A stretch of 25,543 nucleotides of DNA from DASQUK01 sp046723645. Lineage in GTDB: Bacteria; Actinomycetota; Acidimicrobiia; Acidimicrobiales; VFJN01. A program made the translations under genes and the position numbers. Position 1 is the first letter of the stretch. Every line of letters begins with the position of its first letter. Below are positions 1 to 7,365 of this stretch, piece by piece. The stretch covers positions 1 through 25,543 of the forward strand of contig JBKOUY010000164.1 in NCBI GenBank assembly GCA_046723645.1. The letters run 5' to 3'. The notes under the pieces are model-generated. The model had not been told where the DNA came from, made no database searches, and saw only the letters and a list, made by a program, of their open reading frames with translations.

Positions 1-873
1 TACGTGCCCAACCGCGCGGCTCGCTCGCTCGTCACGCGGCGCACCGACGGCATCGCCCTGGTCGTGTCGGAATCCGAGGACCGCGTGTTCGCCGAACCGT
101 TCTTCGCCGGCGTGGTACGGGGCGTCAGCGCCGAGATCGCCGGCACCGCCTTTCAGCTCTGGCTCGCGATGATCAACAGCTCGACCGACCGGAGCCGGAT
201 CGGGCGCCACCTGACGGCCCAGCACGTGGACGGCGCCATGTTGCTGTCGCTCCACGGCGACGACTTGCTGCCGCGGATGCTCGAGGACAGCGGGCTGCCG
301 ACGGTGCTCGGCGGTCGGCCGACCGGTTTCGTCCCCGACAGCTATGTCGATGTCGACAACCATGCGGGCGCCCGGATGGCAATCGATCACCTGATCGCGC
401 GGGGCAGGCGGCGCATCGCCACCATCGCCGGCCCGCAGGACATGTCCGCGGGGGTCGCTCGCCTCGAGGGTTACCGCGACGCCCTCCGCGACGCCGGCTT
501 GCTCGACGACAACAAGGACCTCGTGGCATATGGTCAGTTCAGCGAGTCGACCGGTCAGGCCGCGATGCAGGGCCTGTTGTCGCGCCGGCCGGACCTCGAT
601 GCGGTCTTCGCCGCGTCCGACCCGATGGCCTTCGGCGCCATGCGGGCCATCAAGCAGGCCGGGCGCCGGATCCCCGAGGACATCGCGGTCGTCGGCTTCG
701 ACGGATCGCCGGCGGCGGGGAACACCGAACCGCCGCTGACCACCGTGCATCAGCCGGCCGAGGCGATGGGCCGGCACATGGCCCGCCTGCTCCTGGCGCT
801 CATCGGGGGGCAACCGGTCGACGAGCCGGCGGTCATCCTGGTCCCCGACCTCGTCATCCGCGACTCGTCCTGA
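1..873 (+). CDS. LacI-family transcriptional regulator, 5'-truncated by window edge
   Basis: The reading frame is open from base 1 (TAC GTG CCC AAC..., Y-V-P-N-R-A-A-R-S-L), which is the end of the LacI DNA-binding region and its hinge helix. The helix-turn-helix itself lies upstream of the window, so the ATG-like start at base 4 is not the real start. The rest is a periplasmic-binding-protein-like sensor domain: the first lobe starts at TDGIALVVSE, and the second contains the DAVFAASDPMAFGAMRA and AVVGFDGSP segments typical of LacI/GalR proteins, followed by the usual LTTVHQP and GRHMARLL stretches. Such proteins repress sugar or other catabolic genes and release DNA when a small ligand binds the cleft. 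The target genes are not visible here; the next gene is convergent and unrelated. Family assignment is firm; ligand unknown. Confidence 0.93.
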   Translation, partial: YVPNRAARSLVTRRTDGIALVVSESEDRVFAEPFFAGVVRGVSAEIAGTAFQLWLAMINSSTDRSRIGRHLTAQHVDGAMLLSLHGDDLLPRMLEDSGLPTVLGGRPTGFVPDSYVDVDNHAGARMAIDHLIARGRRRIATIAGPQDMSAGVARLEGYRDALRDAGLLDDNKDLVAYGQFSESTGQAAMQGLLSRRPDLDAVFAASDPMAFGAMRAIKQAGRRIPEDIAVVGFDGSPAAGNTEPPLTTVHQPAEAMGRHMARLLLALIGGQPVDEPAVILVPDLVIRDSS

Positions 874-914
874 TCGGTGGCGTGGGGCGGACGCCCGCCT
901 CGATCACCGTCGAG

Positions 915-2651
915 TCACAAGGCGAGGTGGTGCCCGTCGGCGAGCACGAGGGGCCCGTACACCGGGAGGCCGAGGCGGGTTGCGACATGGGCGAACGGTC
1001 CCCACGCCTCCAGGCGGAGACGGGCGGTGGCGGCGGCGGGATCCTCGCTCGACTGAGGGGGTCGGAGCCGGGAGGGCATCGGCGGCCGCGGGAACACGCG
1101 GGCGTCGAGCTCGTCGGACGGCGCGAGGCCGGCCCGTTCCCTCGCGAGGTCCAGCGCCACACGCAGGCCGCCGAGCTCGTCGACGAGGCCATGCTCCTTC
1201 GCGTCGGCACCCGTCCACACGCGACCCCGGGCGACCTCGTGGACCCGATCGCGGGGCAGGCCGCGGCCCTCCGCGACCTTGGCGACGAAGTCGTCGTAGA
1301 CCCGGTCGAGCCAGACGTTCAGCCGCTCCCACTCCTCCTCGGTAAAGGTGTGGAGCGGCGAGAACATCAGGCCGTGCCTGCCAGCGGCCACATGGTCGTG
1401 GTCTACGCCGAGACGGTCCACGAGCCGATCCACGACCTGCTTGCCGGACACGACGCCGATCGAGCCGGTCAGCGTGCCGGGCTGGCCCACGATCGCGTCG
1501 GCCCCCATCGAGACGAAGTACCCGCCCGACGCGGCGACGGCACCCATCGACACCACCACCGGCTTGCCGGCTCCCCGGGCGACGGCAACCTCACGCCAGA
1601 TGGCGTCGGAGGCGACGTACGACCCTCCTGGGCTGGCGACCCTCAGCACGATCGCCTTGACGTCGTCCGCCTTGCTCGCCGATCGAAGCGCAGCGGTGAC
1701 GGTGTCGGCGCCGGCGCTGTTGGCCGCCAGCGGGTGGCGCCGGCTCCTGCCCAGGTGGATCGGGCCGGTCACCTGTACCAGCGCCACGGTGTCCGGAGGC
1801 GACGCCGTGACCCGCGACGAGAGCTGGGCCAACCTCGACCGGCGGTATCGGCCGAGGTACTGCAGCACCACGTCGTCGCCGGTCCGGGATCGAAGCGATG
1901 CGTACACGTCGTCGCGGTACCCGAGACGGTCGACCAGGCCGGACTCGAGCGCCTCGGTCGAGAACAGCGGCGCACGGTCGATGAGTCCCCGCACGGCGTC
2001 CGGGTCGAGGTTCCGGTTGGCCGCGACGGTCGCGACGAGCTGCTCCGTCACCGACTCGACGACCCGCTCCGTCGCCTCGCGGTGGGCCGCTGTGAAGCCT
2101 CGCTCGGTGAAGAGGTTGGCGGCGTTCTTGTACTCGTGGCGCTGCGCCAGCTGGGGTGTGATGCCGGCCTTGTCGAGCATGCCGCGCAGGAACGGCACCT
2201 CGGTGGCGACGCCCGTGATGCCGACGTCGCCCGAGGGCTGGAGCCAGATCTCCTCGAAGCTCGTCGCCAGGATGTACGAGACGCTGGCGTTCCCGAACTC
2301 GCCGAAGGTCTCGGCCCAGGCGATCGTGATCTTGCCGTGGTCCCGCAGATCCCGGACCGCGTCCTGGATCTCCTGGGCCTGCGCGAGGCGCAGGACCGAC
2401 CTCGACCCGCCGAGCTTGACCACCAGCGCCCGTACCCTGGGATCCCGCGCCGCGCGGCGCATGCCCTGCAGGACCGTCAGGAGCGACGAGCGGCGCCGGG
2501 CGAGTATCGCGCCCACCGGATCCTGCGGAACCTCATCGAGGAGCGGCTCGGTCAGGTCGAGCTCCAGGGCGAGGTCGGCGGTCCGCCGGCGCCGCGCCTC
2601 CTCGATCCCGGTCACGACGGTGTCGGCTGCTTGCTTGGCTCTGGGGAGCAT
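915..2651 (-). CDS. sppA: Signal peptide peptidase SppA-type serine protease (protease IV, double-domain form)
   Basis: This 578-residue protein has two tandem ClpP/crotonase-like SppA domains (about residues 60-250 and 285-500), matching the long 67K-type protease IV. The catalytic dyad is visible: Lys175 in RHEYKNAANLF of the first domain and Ser375 in AVAASGGYF of the second. GSIGVVSGK and the PGTLTGS loop are also typical. The family clears cleaved signal peptides and other membrane-embedded fragments. No clear N-terminal membrane segment is seen: the protein begins MLPRAKQAADTVV, basic and amphipathic, and no later segment looks transmembrane, so it may be peripheral or cytoplasmic, unlike E. 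coli SppA. The ATG at 2651 is favoured because a TAGCCT box lies 6 bases upstream on the minus strand, which suggests a leaderless transcript. It is downstream of the PAP2 gene with a 78-base gap. Confidence 0.93.
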   Translation of the reverse strand: MLPRAKQAADTVVTGIEEARRRRTADLALELDLTEPLLDEVPQDPVGAILARRRSSLLTVLQGMRRAARDPRVRALVVKLGGSRSVLRLAQAQEIQDAVRDLRDHGKITIAWAETFGEFGNASVSYILATSFEEIWLQPSGDVGITGVATEVPFLRGMLDKAGITPQLAQRHEYKNAANLFTERGFTAAHREATERVVESVTEQLVATVAANRNLDPDAVRGLIDRAPLFSTEALESGLVDRLGYRDDVYASLRSRTGDDVVLQYLGRYRRSRLAQLSSRVTASPPDTVALVQVTGPIHLGRSRRHPLAANSAGADTVTAALRSASKADDVKAIVLRVASPGGSYVASDAIWREVAVARGAGKPVVVSMGAVAASGGYFVSMGADAIVGQPGTLTGSIGVVSGKQVVDRLVDRLGVDHDHVAAGRHGLMFSPLHTFTEEEWERLNVWLDRVYDDFVAKVAEGRGLPRDRVHEVARGRVWTGADAKEHGLVDELGGLRVALDLARERAGLAPSDELDARVFPRPPMPSRLRPPQSSEDPAAATARLRLEAWGPFAHVATRLGLPVYGPLVLADGHHLAL

Positions 2652-2657
2652 GGTCCG

Positions 2658-2663
2658 AGGCTA
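2658..2663 (-). promoter_or_regulatory. Candidate -10 box for leaderless sppA transcript
   Basis: On the minus strand TAGCCT fits TAnnnT and ends 6 bases before the sppA ATG, so transcription would begin at or next to the start codon. No Shine-Dalgarno sequence is present. No convincing -35 was found. Confidence 0.45.
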
Positions 2664-2729
2664 CGGGCTCGCCGGCGCCGGATCGGCGCCCCCCCGCCAC
2701 AGATCGGTCGAGTGGGCGGACGGTGACCG

Positions 2730-3404
2730 TCAGGGCGGTCGGTGCCGACGTTCGATCGCCGCCTCGGCCGCCGACAGGGCGACGAACGCGATGGCGAGGC
2801 TGCCAATGACGTCGGAGGTCCAATGCACGCCGAGCCATACCCGGCACCACGCGACCAGCACGATCACCGCCCATGCCATGCCGGTCAGCGCCCACCACAC
2901 CCAGCGGCGATTGACGTACAGGCCGGCGATGGCGGGGACGAAGCCCCAGGTGGCGGCCGCGGCCAACACGTGGCCCGCCGGGTAGGAGAAGCCCGTGCCA
3001 GCGACGAGCCGTGCGCCGCTGGGGCGGGGACGCGCCACGATGTCCTTGACCAGCCACTCGAAGGCGGGACGGGCGGCGACCACCACGAGCATCACGACCG
3101 CGACCGACCGACAGCGGCGCGCCGCCAGGGCGACACCGGCGGCGCCCGCTAGGAGCACGACCGGGGTGGAGCCCAGCCGGGAGACCCACAGGGCCACGCG
3201 GTCCACGCCGGGCGATCGATGCTCGACGGCCGCGTTGGTGATGGGGCCGTCCCAGACCAGCAGTCGACCCCCGTCGATGGCGGCGAGGACGCCGAGCACG
3301 ACCGCGAGTGCGGCGGCCCCGACCAGCAGCCAGGGCTGCCGTTCGGCGACGTGCCGCAAGGTGATCGGCGGCGAGCGGTGCAGGTCCGGGGTTGAGATCG
3401 TCAT
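2730..3404 (-). CDS. PAP2-superfamily membrane phosphatase
   Basis: From the ATG at 3404 the protein has 224 residues and several hydrophobic helices (about 25-42, 80-95, 101-113, 148-163, 168-186, 197-212). The three PAP2 motifs are present in order: KDIVARPRP (K120, R127, P128), YPAGH (H145) and CRVWLGVHWTSD (R188, nucleophilic H194, D198). The third motif has Cys where Ser is usual, and the second has PAGH instead of PSGH; both are tolerated variants. The family dephosphorylates phosphatidic acid, undecaprenyl diphosphate or similar lipid phosphates at the membrane. The substrate cannot be told from sequence. The frame stays open upstream to 3491, where it would overlap the preceding gene by 8 bases, but those extra 29 residues carry a tandem DNA repeat and no recognisable domain. 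No start has a good ribosome-binding site, so the start is uncertain. Confidence 0.88.
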   Translation of the reverse strand: MTISTPDLHRSPPITLRHVAERQPWLLVGAAALAVVLGVLAAIDGGRLLVWDGPITNAAVEHRSPGVDRVALWVSRLGSTPVVLLAGAAGVALAARRCRSVAVVMLVVVAARPAFEWLVKDIVARPRPSGARLVAGTGFSYPAGHVLAAAATWGFVPAIAGLYVNRRWVWWALTGMAWAVIVLVAWCRVWLGVHWTSDVIGSLAIAFVALSAAEAAIERRHRPP

Positions 3405-3473
3405 GGCCAGGGGGTGCCGACGACCAACATGGCCGCAGGGGATGCGCCGATCAACCCATGGCCGCGTCCGGCG

Positions 3474-3504
3474 CATCGCCTCCCTACGCATCGCCTCCCT
3501 GCGT
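3474..3504. repeat. Short tandem direct repeat, 14-15 bp unit, two copies
   Basis: CGCATCGCCTCCCT occurs twice in succession (from about 3475 and 3490). On the minus strand it spans the end of the YrhK-like gene and the region just before the PAP2 gene, and it duplicates a GGGAGGCGATG segment, giving two ATGs each preceded by a purine-rich tract only two bases away. Confidence 0.6.
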
Positions 3505-4305
3505 CCGCTCGGGCAGGAGGAGCACGGCGCCGATGAGGAAGGCGATGGCGCCGACGAACGTGCCGAGGTTCATGACCGCCGCATTCCGCGGCTGATCGGT
3601 GACGGGCACGACGTACGACGCCACCGCGGAGGCGCCGAAGGCGATGGAACCGACGAGGTTCAGCGCCGTGATCAGCCACGGCAGGCTGCGCGGGCGCCAC
3701 GACCAGAAGCCGTGGCACGCCTCGGCCCACGCAAGCCCGCTCGCCACCAGGAAGCAGATCGACCCCAGTGCGTCGGGGGTCCACACCAGTCGATCGGACT
3801 GCGAGGCGGATAGGTGCTGGAGCATCTCGTCGAAGGTGCTGACGTTGAAGAACAGGGTTCCGGCAAGCTGCACCACGGCCGCCCACCAGTCGATGCGACG
3901 CGGCTCCCAGGTGACGAAGCGTCGGCGCTCGTTCGCGGCGGCGCCGGGCAGGGTGCGAGGGGCGTTTGTCACCTCGAGGTATTGGAGAGCGGCGGCGGTC
4001 GTGAAGAACAGGGACCCGACGAAGAACGTGACGCCGTCGGCGGCGACCCCGACGGCGTCGACGTAGTGGGGTGCGGCGCCGAGGGCGAAGCAGGTCGAGC
4101 CGACCGCGAACAGCACGCCGATCCACCACCCGACGGCGCCGGGCGCCCACCAGGTCGAGCCGCGACCGGTGTCGAGCAGCGACTGCTGCTTGCGCTGGGA
4201 GCGGGACGTCCAGGTGACGAGCCGCCCGTCGGGTCGGCGGTACGTCTCACGCGTGACGAACGGACCCGGCCCCGAGGCATCGACGGGGTCCCACTGTTCG
4301 GGCAC
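3484..4305 (-). CDS. YrhK-like multi-pass membrane protein of unknown function
   Basis: This 273-residue protein starts with GTG. A soluble N-terminus of about 50 residues precedes six hydrophobic segments (around 55-75, 86-108, 139-157, 176-195, 205-228, 243-264). The WWAPGAVGWWIGVLFAVGS and WTPDALGSICFLVASGLA segments resemble the YrhK domain of actinobacterial membrane proteins, in which a tryptophan-rich two-helix unit is repeated. The two halves here (residues about 50-110 and 135-260) may be such repeats. No catalytic motif was found. It is the first gene of a minus-strand run followed by the PAP2 phosphatase and SppA, and it is divergent from Ku with about 140 bases between the starts. 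The YrhK assignment is from memory of the pattern and is moderately sure; the membrane topology is more certain. Confidence 0.75.
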   Translation of the reverse strand: MPEQWDPVDASGPGPFVTRETYRRPDGRLVTWTSRSQRKQQSLLDTGRGSTWWAPGAVGWWIGVLFAVGSTCFALGAAPHYVDAVGVAADGVTFFVGSLFFTTAAALQYLEVTNAPRTLPGAAANERRRFVTWEPRRIDWWAAVVQLAGTLFFNVSTFDEMLQHLSASQSDRLVWTPDALGSICFLVASGLAWAEACHGFWSWRPRSLPWLITALNLVGSIAFGASAVASYVVPVTDQPRNAAVMNLGTFVGAIAFLIGAVLLLPERTQGGDA

Positions 4306-4447
4306 TGCGAGCCCGGCCCGTCGACCGGCCCGCGTCCCGGTAGCGACCTCTGTTCGGCGGTCTATGGGCGGACAGTGTCGGCAACCCGGAGGTGGCGGGC
4401 ATCATCCGTTCCGGGTGATCGGAGCCGCAACCGGGTAGGACGTGGGC

Positions 4448-5275
4448 ATGGCCCGACCCGTCTGGAGCGGTGTGATCAGCTTCGGGCTCGTGAGCGTGCC
4501 GGTGAAGGCGCATCCCGCCGTGCGTGATCACGATGTCCACTTCCACCAAATCGACAAGCGTTCCGGCGCGCGGATCCGCAACCGCAAGGTGTCCGCGAAG
4601 ACCGGCGAGGAGGTCGACAACGCGGACATCGAGATGGGCTTCGAGACCAGCAAGGGTCGGTACGTGACATTCAGCAAGCCCGAGCTGGACGACCTGCGTC
4701 CGGAGTCGACCCGGACGATCGACGTCACGGACTTCGTCCGGCTGGACGACGTCGACCCGATCTACTTCGACCGCACCTACTGGCTGGCGCCCGCCGACGA
4801 CACGGCAGTCAAGCCCTATCAGTTGCTGCGGGCGGCGATGGAGGACCGCGGGCTGGTTGCCATCGGCACGGTCGTCATGCGCAACAAGCAGTACCTGACG
4901 GCCATCCGGCCGCTCCAGGGTGCCCTCGCCATGTCGACGATGCGCTTTGCCGACGAGGTGGTGCCGCGGTCCGATGTTGACGGCGTTCCAGACCGCCGGA
5001 GCAAGCCCGAACCGAAGATGCTGCGGATGGCGACGCAGCTCGTCGACTCGCTCACGAGCGACTGGAATCCCGGGCAGTACCACGACACGTTCACCGAGGA
5101 GCTGCGTGCACGGATCCGGGCCAAGCGAAGCGGACGGAAGGTCACGAGCGAGCCCAAGGAAGCCGAACCCAAGGTCATCGACCTGATGCAGGCCCTGGAA
5201 GAGAGCGTGAAGGGAGCCAGGGGCACGAGGCGAGACCGGCGAAAGCCCCGTGGCCGCCCTCGCAAGTCGGCGTGA
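4448..5275 (+). CDS. ku: Ku protein (non-homologous end joining)
   Basis: The protein opens MARPVWSGVISFGLVSVPVK, the hallmark N-terminus of bacterial Ku. It continues with the Ku beta-barrel core (YFDRTYWLAPADD, LAIGTVVMR-type and YLTAIRPLQG-type segments) to about residue 225, for a total of 275 residues, normal for the family. Bacterial Ku is a homodimer that encircles broken DNA ends and recruits the ligase LigD. The C-terminal tail is strongly basic and ends with PRGRPRKS, an AT-hook-like core, consistent with the DNA-binding lysine/arginine tails known in actinobacterial Ku. ATG 4448 is preferred over GTG 4442 because homologues begin MARP or MRA; upstream GGTAGGAC can be read as a weak ribosome-binding site or as a degenerate -10 six bases from ATG. 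LigD is not in this window. Confidence 0.97.
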   Translation: MARPVWSGVISFGLVSVPVKAHPAVRDHDVHFHQIDKRSGARIRNRKVSAKTGEEVDNADIEMGFETSKGRYVTFSKPELDDLRPESTRTIDVTDFVRLDDVDPIYFDRTYWLAPADDTAVKPYQLLRAAMEDRGLVAIGTVVMRNKQYLTAIRPLQGALAMSTMRFADEVVPRSDVDGVPDRRSKPEPKMLRMATQLVDSLTSDWNPGQYHDTFTEELRARIRAKRSGRKVTSEPKEAEPKVIDLMQALEESVKGARGTRRDRRKPRGRPRKSA

Positions 5276-5407
5276 ACCGCCTGGTGGGGGTCAGCTAGAG
5301 GATTTGCGCGTTTCGGCGTTGTGTGGTCGGACGTTCACGGGCATGGTCTTGGTCCTCTGACTCACCGCCCCCGGCGACGCGGGCGGTCGAGTCGGTCGGC
5401 CCTCGAT

Positions 5408-5416
5408 GGAGGAGGA
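5408..5416 (+). promoter_or_regulatory. Strong Shine-Dalgarno site fixing the LLM oxidoreductase start
   Basis: GGAGGAGGA lies 4 bases before ATG 5421 and overlaps the alternative ATG 5406, which decides the start in favour of 5421. Confidence 0.8.
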
Positions 5417-5420
5417 AGCC

Positions 5421-6368
5421 ATGCCCGGCCCGCTGCGGTTCGCGATCTCCATTCCGCAATTCGTCGCCGATCGTGCGTTCGACCCGGACGCCCTCCGCTC
5501 GTATCTGGCGCGAGCGGAGGAGCTCGGCTTCGACGGTGCGTGGACCCTCGAGCAGGTGCTGGGGACGACGCCGGTCCTCGGCCCGATCGAGACCATGACC
5601 TACGCGGCCGCCTGCACCGAGCGGCTGCGGCTGGGCTGTGCCGTGTTCGTGGCTCCGCTGTACAGCCCGGTCCACCTGGCCAAGAGCATCAGCTCGCTGG
5701 ACCAACTCAGCCGTGGCCGCGTCGACGTCGGCGTCGCCACCGGCGGGCGGGCGCGCATGTTCTCGGCGTTCGGCGTCGACCCCTCACGTCTGGTGTCGCG
5801 ATTCACGGAGGGTCTTCGGCTGATGAAGGCGCTGTGGACCGAGCCCCACGTCACCTTCGAGGGGCGCTTCTGGCAGCTAGATGGTGCCGCGATGAGCCCC
5901 CCGCCATTCCAGAAGCCCCACCCGCCGATCTGGTTCGGTGCCAACCATCCGGACGCGCTGGCCCGGGCTGCCACCCACGGCGACGGCTTCTTCGGCGCGG
6001 GGTCGACGACGACCGACCAGTTCGCCCAGCAGGTGCCCATCGTCCGGGAGGCGCTCGCTCAGGCCGGCCGCGACCCAGCCCGATTCGGCGTCGCCAAGCG
6101 CGTGTACATCGCCGTCGACGACGACGACGAGCGGGCCCGGAGCCGCGTGGCCGGATCGCTGGTCGAGCTCTACGGCGACTTCGGGCGGCGCCTCGAGCCG
6201 GCGGCCGTCGCCGGCACCCCCGACGCCTGCGTTGAGCAGGTCCAGCGGGTCGCGGATGCGGGCGCCGAGCTGGTCCTGTTCACGCCGTTCTTCGACGAGC
6301 CGGAGCAGATGGAACGCCTGGCGGCGGAGGTCATGCCGAACCTGTCCGCAGCTTCGACGCCGCCCTGA
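5421..6368 (+). CDS. Luciferase-like (LLM) flavin/F420-dependent oxidoreductase
   Basis: This 315-residue protein has the bacterial luciferase-like TIM-barrel fold: FAISIPQF at the N-terminus, the GFDGAWTLEQ segment, RLRLGCAVFVAPLYSPVHLAKSI, the GRVDVGVATGG nucleotide-loop region, and PHPPIWFGANHPDALARAA near the middle. In actinobacteria such proteins mostly use coenzyme F420, sometimes FMN; which applies here cannot be decided from sequence. The reaction is probably hydride transfer or monooxygenation of an unknown substrate. The start is well fixed: GGAGGAGGA at 5408-5416 is an excellent ribosome-binding site for ATG 5421, whereas the upstream in-frame ATG at 5406 overlaps that site. It follows Ku on the same strand after a 145-base gap, so it probably has its own promoter. 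It converges on the CYTH gene. Confidence 0.92.
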   Translation: MPGPLRFAISIPQFVADRAFDPDALRSYLARAEELGFDGAWTLEQVLGTTPVLGPIETMTYAAACTERLRLGCAVFVAPLYSPVHLAKSISSLDQLSRGRVDVGVATGGRARMFSAFGVDPSRLVSRFTEGLRLMKALWTEPHVTFEGRFWQLDGAAMSPPPFQKPHPPIWFGANHPDALARAATHGDGFFGAGSTTTDQFAQQVPIVREALAQAGRDPARFGVAKRVYIAVDDDDERARSRVAGSLVELYGDFGRRLEPAAVAGTPDACVEQVQRVADAGAELVLFTPFFDEPEQMERLAAEVMPNLSAASTPP

Positions 6369-6383
6369 ATCGAGCCCGGCCGA

Positions 6384-6845
6384 TCAGGCCCCCGGTGGCG
6401 CCCCATCGCGGGCCAGCGCGGCATTGGACCAGGCCGGATCGCCGGTGAGCTCGTCGCCGAACCAGTCGGGCGGGTGGAACGCCTCGGCCTCTCGGCGGGA
6501 GGGAAATTCCACTTCGACGACGGTCAGGCCCGCGAGCGCGCCGGCGTAGACGTCCAGCTCCGCGATGACACCCTCGAGGTCGATCCGGTGGCGGGTCTTC
6601 TCGAGACACCGATCGCCGGACACCTCCCACAGCTCGTCGAAGGCGGCCGCGTCGATGTCCACCTCGACCTCCGCGCGCTCCATGCCGGTGCCGGCCTTCA
6701 CGGTCAGCGTCCGTCTCCGGGCGTCGCTGCGAACCCGCACTTCGACGTCGCCCTCGACGGCGACGTAGGCCTGCCTGAGCGGGGATCCGTCTCCCAACCC
6801 TGGCGGCATCCGGGCGACCAGGAACTTGCGCTCGATCTCGGGCAC
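6384..6845 (-). CDS. CYTH-domain protein (triphosphate tunnel metalloenzyme family)
   Basis: The 153-residue product starts from GTG with the signature ExExK of CYTH proteins: E3-I-E5-R-K7, followed by FLV. Further family features are LRQAYVAVE, VEVRVRSD with the paired Arg, LTVKAG, and EVEVDI. Later KTRHRIDL and ELDVYAGALAGLTVVEVEF supply the remaining basic and acidic tunnel residues. CYTH enzymes hydrolyse inorganic triphosphate or related triphosphates with divalent metal inside an eight-stranded beta tunnel; some members act as adenylate cyclases or thiamine triphosphatases. Length matches the minimal single-domain form without a CHAD domain. The region to the next gene (6846-6984) holds divergent promoters. 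Tripolyphosphatase activity is the most likely role, but not provable here. Confidence 0.9.
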   Translation of the reverse strand: MPEIERKFLVARMPPGLGDGSPLRQAYVAVEGDVEVRVRSDARRRTLTVKAGTGMERAEVEVDIDAAAFDELWEVSGDRCLEKTRHRIDLEGVIAELDVYAGALAGLTVVEVEFPSRREAEAFHPPDWFGDELTGDPAWSNAALARDGAPPGA

Positions 6846-6947
6846 CGCACAACCTCACCAGCACGGTCACCGTGGGGCAAGGCGGTCCATGTGGCGGCAT
6901 TCGGCCCACCGCCAGGCGTCGGCGTCGCTCGGGCGGCAATATCTCGC

Positions 6948-6977
6948 TTGACTTATATAAGTGCTGGCTGAGATAGT
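6948..6977 (+). promoter_or_regulatory. Promoter and palindromic operator of the ArsR-AHSA1 operon
   Basis: ACTTATATAAGT at 6951-6962 is a perfect 12-bp palindrome in an otherwise GC-rich region and looks like an ArsR-type operator. It overlaps a TTGACT -35 box (6948-6953); an 18-base spacer leads to GATAGT (6972-6977), 7 bases before GTG 6985. The arrangement predicts a leaderless transcript repressed by its own first product. Confidence 0.65.
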
Positions 6978-6984
6978 TCGCCCC

Positions 6985-7365
6985 GTGGAGGCGTTCGACG
7001 TGCTCGGTGATCCTGTGCGGCGCAGGATCCTCGAGCTGCTCGCGGACGGAGACGTCGCCGCGGGCGTGGTGGTGGATGCGGTGGGGCACGAGTTCGGCAT
7101 CACCCAGCCTGCGGTCTCCCGGCACCTGCGGGTGCTGCGCGAGAGCGGGTTCGCGACCGTTCGGGCGGAGGGGACGCGCCGGCTGTACTCCGTGAACCCC
7201 GAACCGCTCGACATGGCGCAGGAGTGGATCACGCGGCTGCGCCGCATGTGGGAGCAGCGTCTCGACGCACTGGGCACGGAGCTTGCCCGGGGGGCCCGCC
7301 AGCGCCGCACGCGGGCAGGTGACGCACAGACCAAGCGATCGCGTAGGGCGAGGAGGACGTCATGA
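6985..7365 (+). CDS. ArsR-family winged-helix repressor
   Basis: From GTG 6985 the protein has 126 residues, starting VEAFDVLGDPVRRRILELLADGD, the usual opening of ArsR/SmtB-type regulators paired with AHSA1 proteins. The recognition helix region is FGITQPAVSRHLRVLRESGF, and the wing is VRAEGTRRLYSVN. No metal-binding cysteine cluster is present, so this is not a classic metal sensor. GTG 6961 is also in frame but lies inside the palindromic operator, so 6985 is preferred; a GATAGT -10 seven bases before it fits leaderless initiation. The C-terminus is basic (RRTRAGDAQTKRSRRARR). The stop overlaps the next start by 4 bases (ATGA), so the two genes are translationally coupled. Confidence 0.93.
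   Translation: MEAFDVLGDPVRRRILELLADGDVAAGVVVDAVGHEFGITQPAVSRHLRVLRESGFATVRAEGTRRLYSVNPEPLDMAQEWITRLRRMWEQRLDALGTELARGARQRRTRAGDAQTKRSRRARRTS

Noticed and set aside
882..2726. Long plus-strand open frame opposite sppA
   Set aside because: It is a shadow of the sppA gene created by high GC; composition is His/Arg/Gly-rich without domains, while the minus strand has complete SppA motifs.
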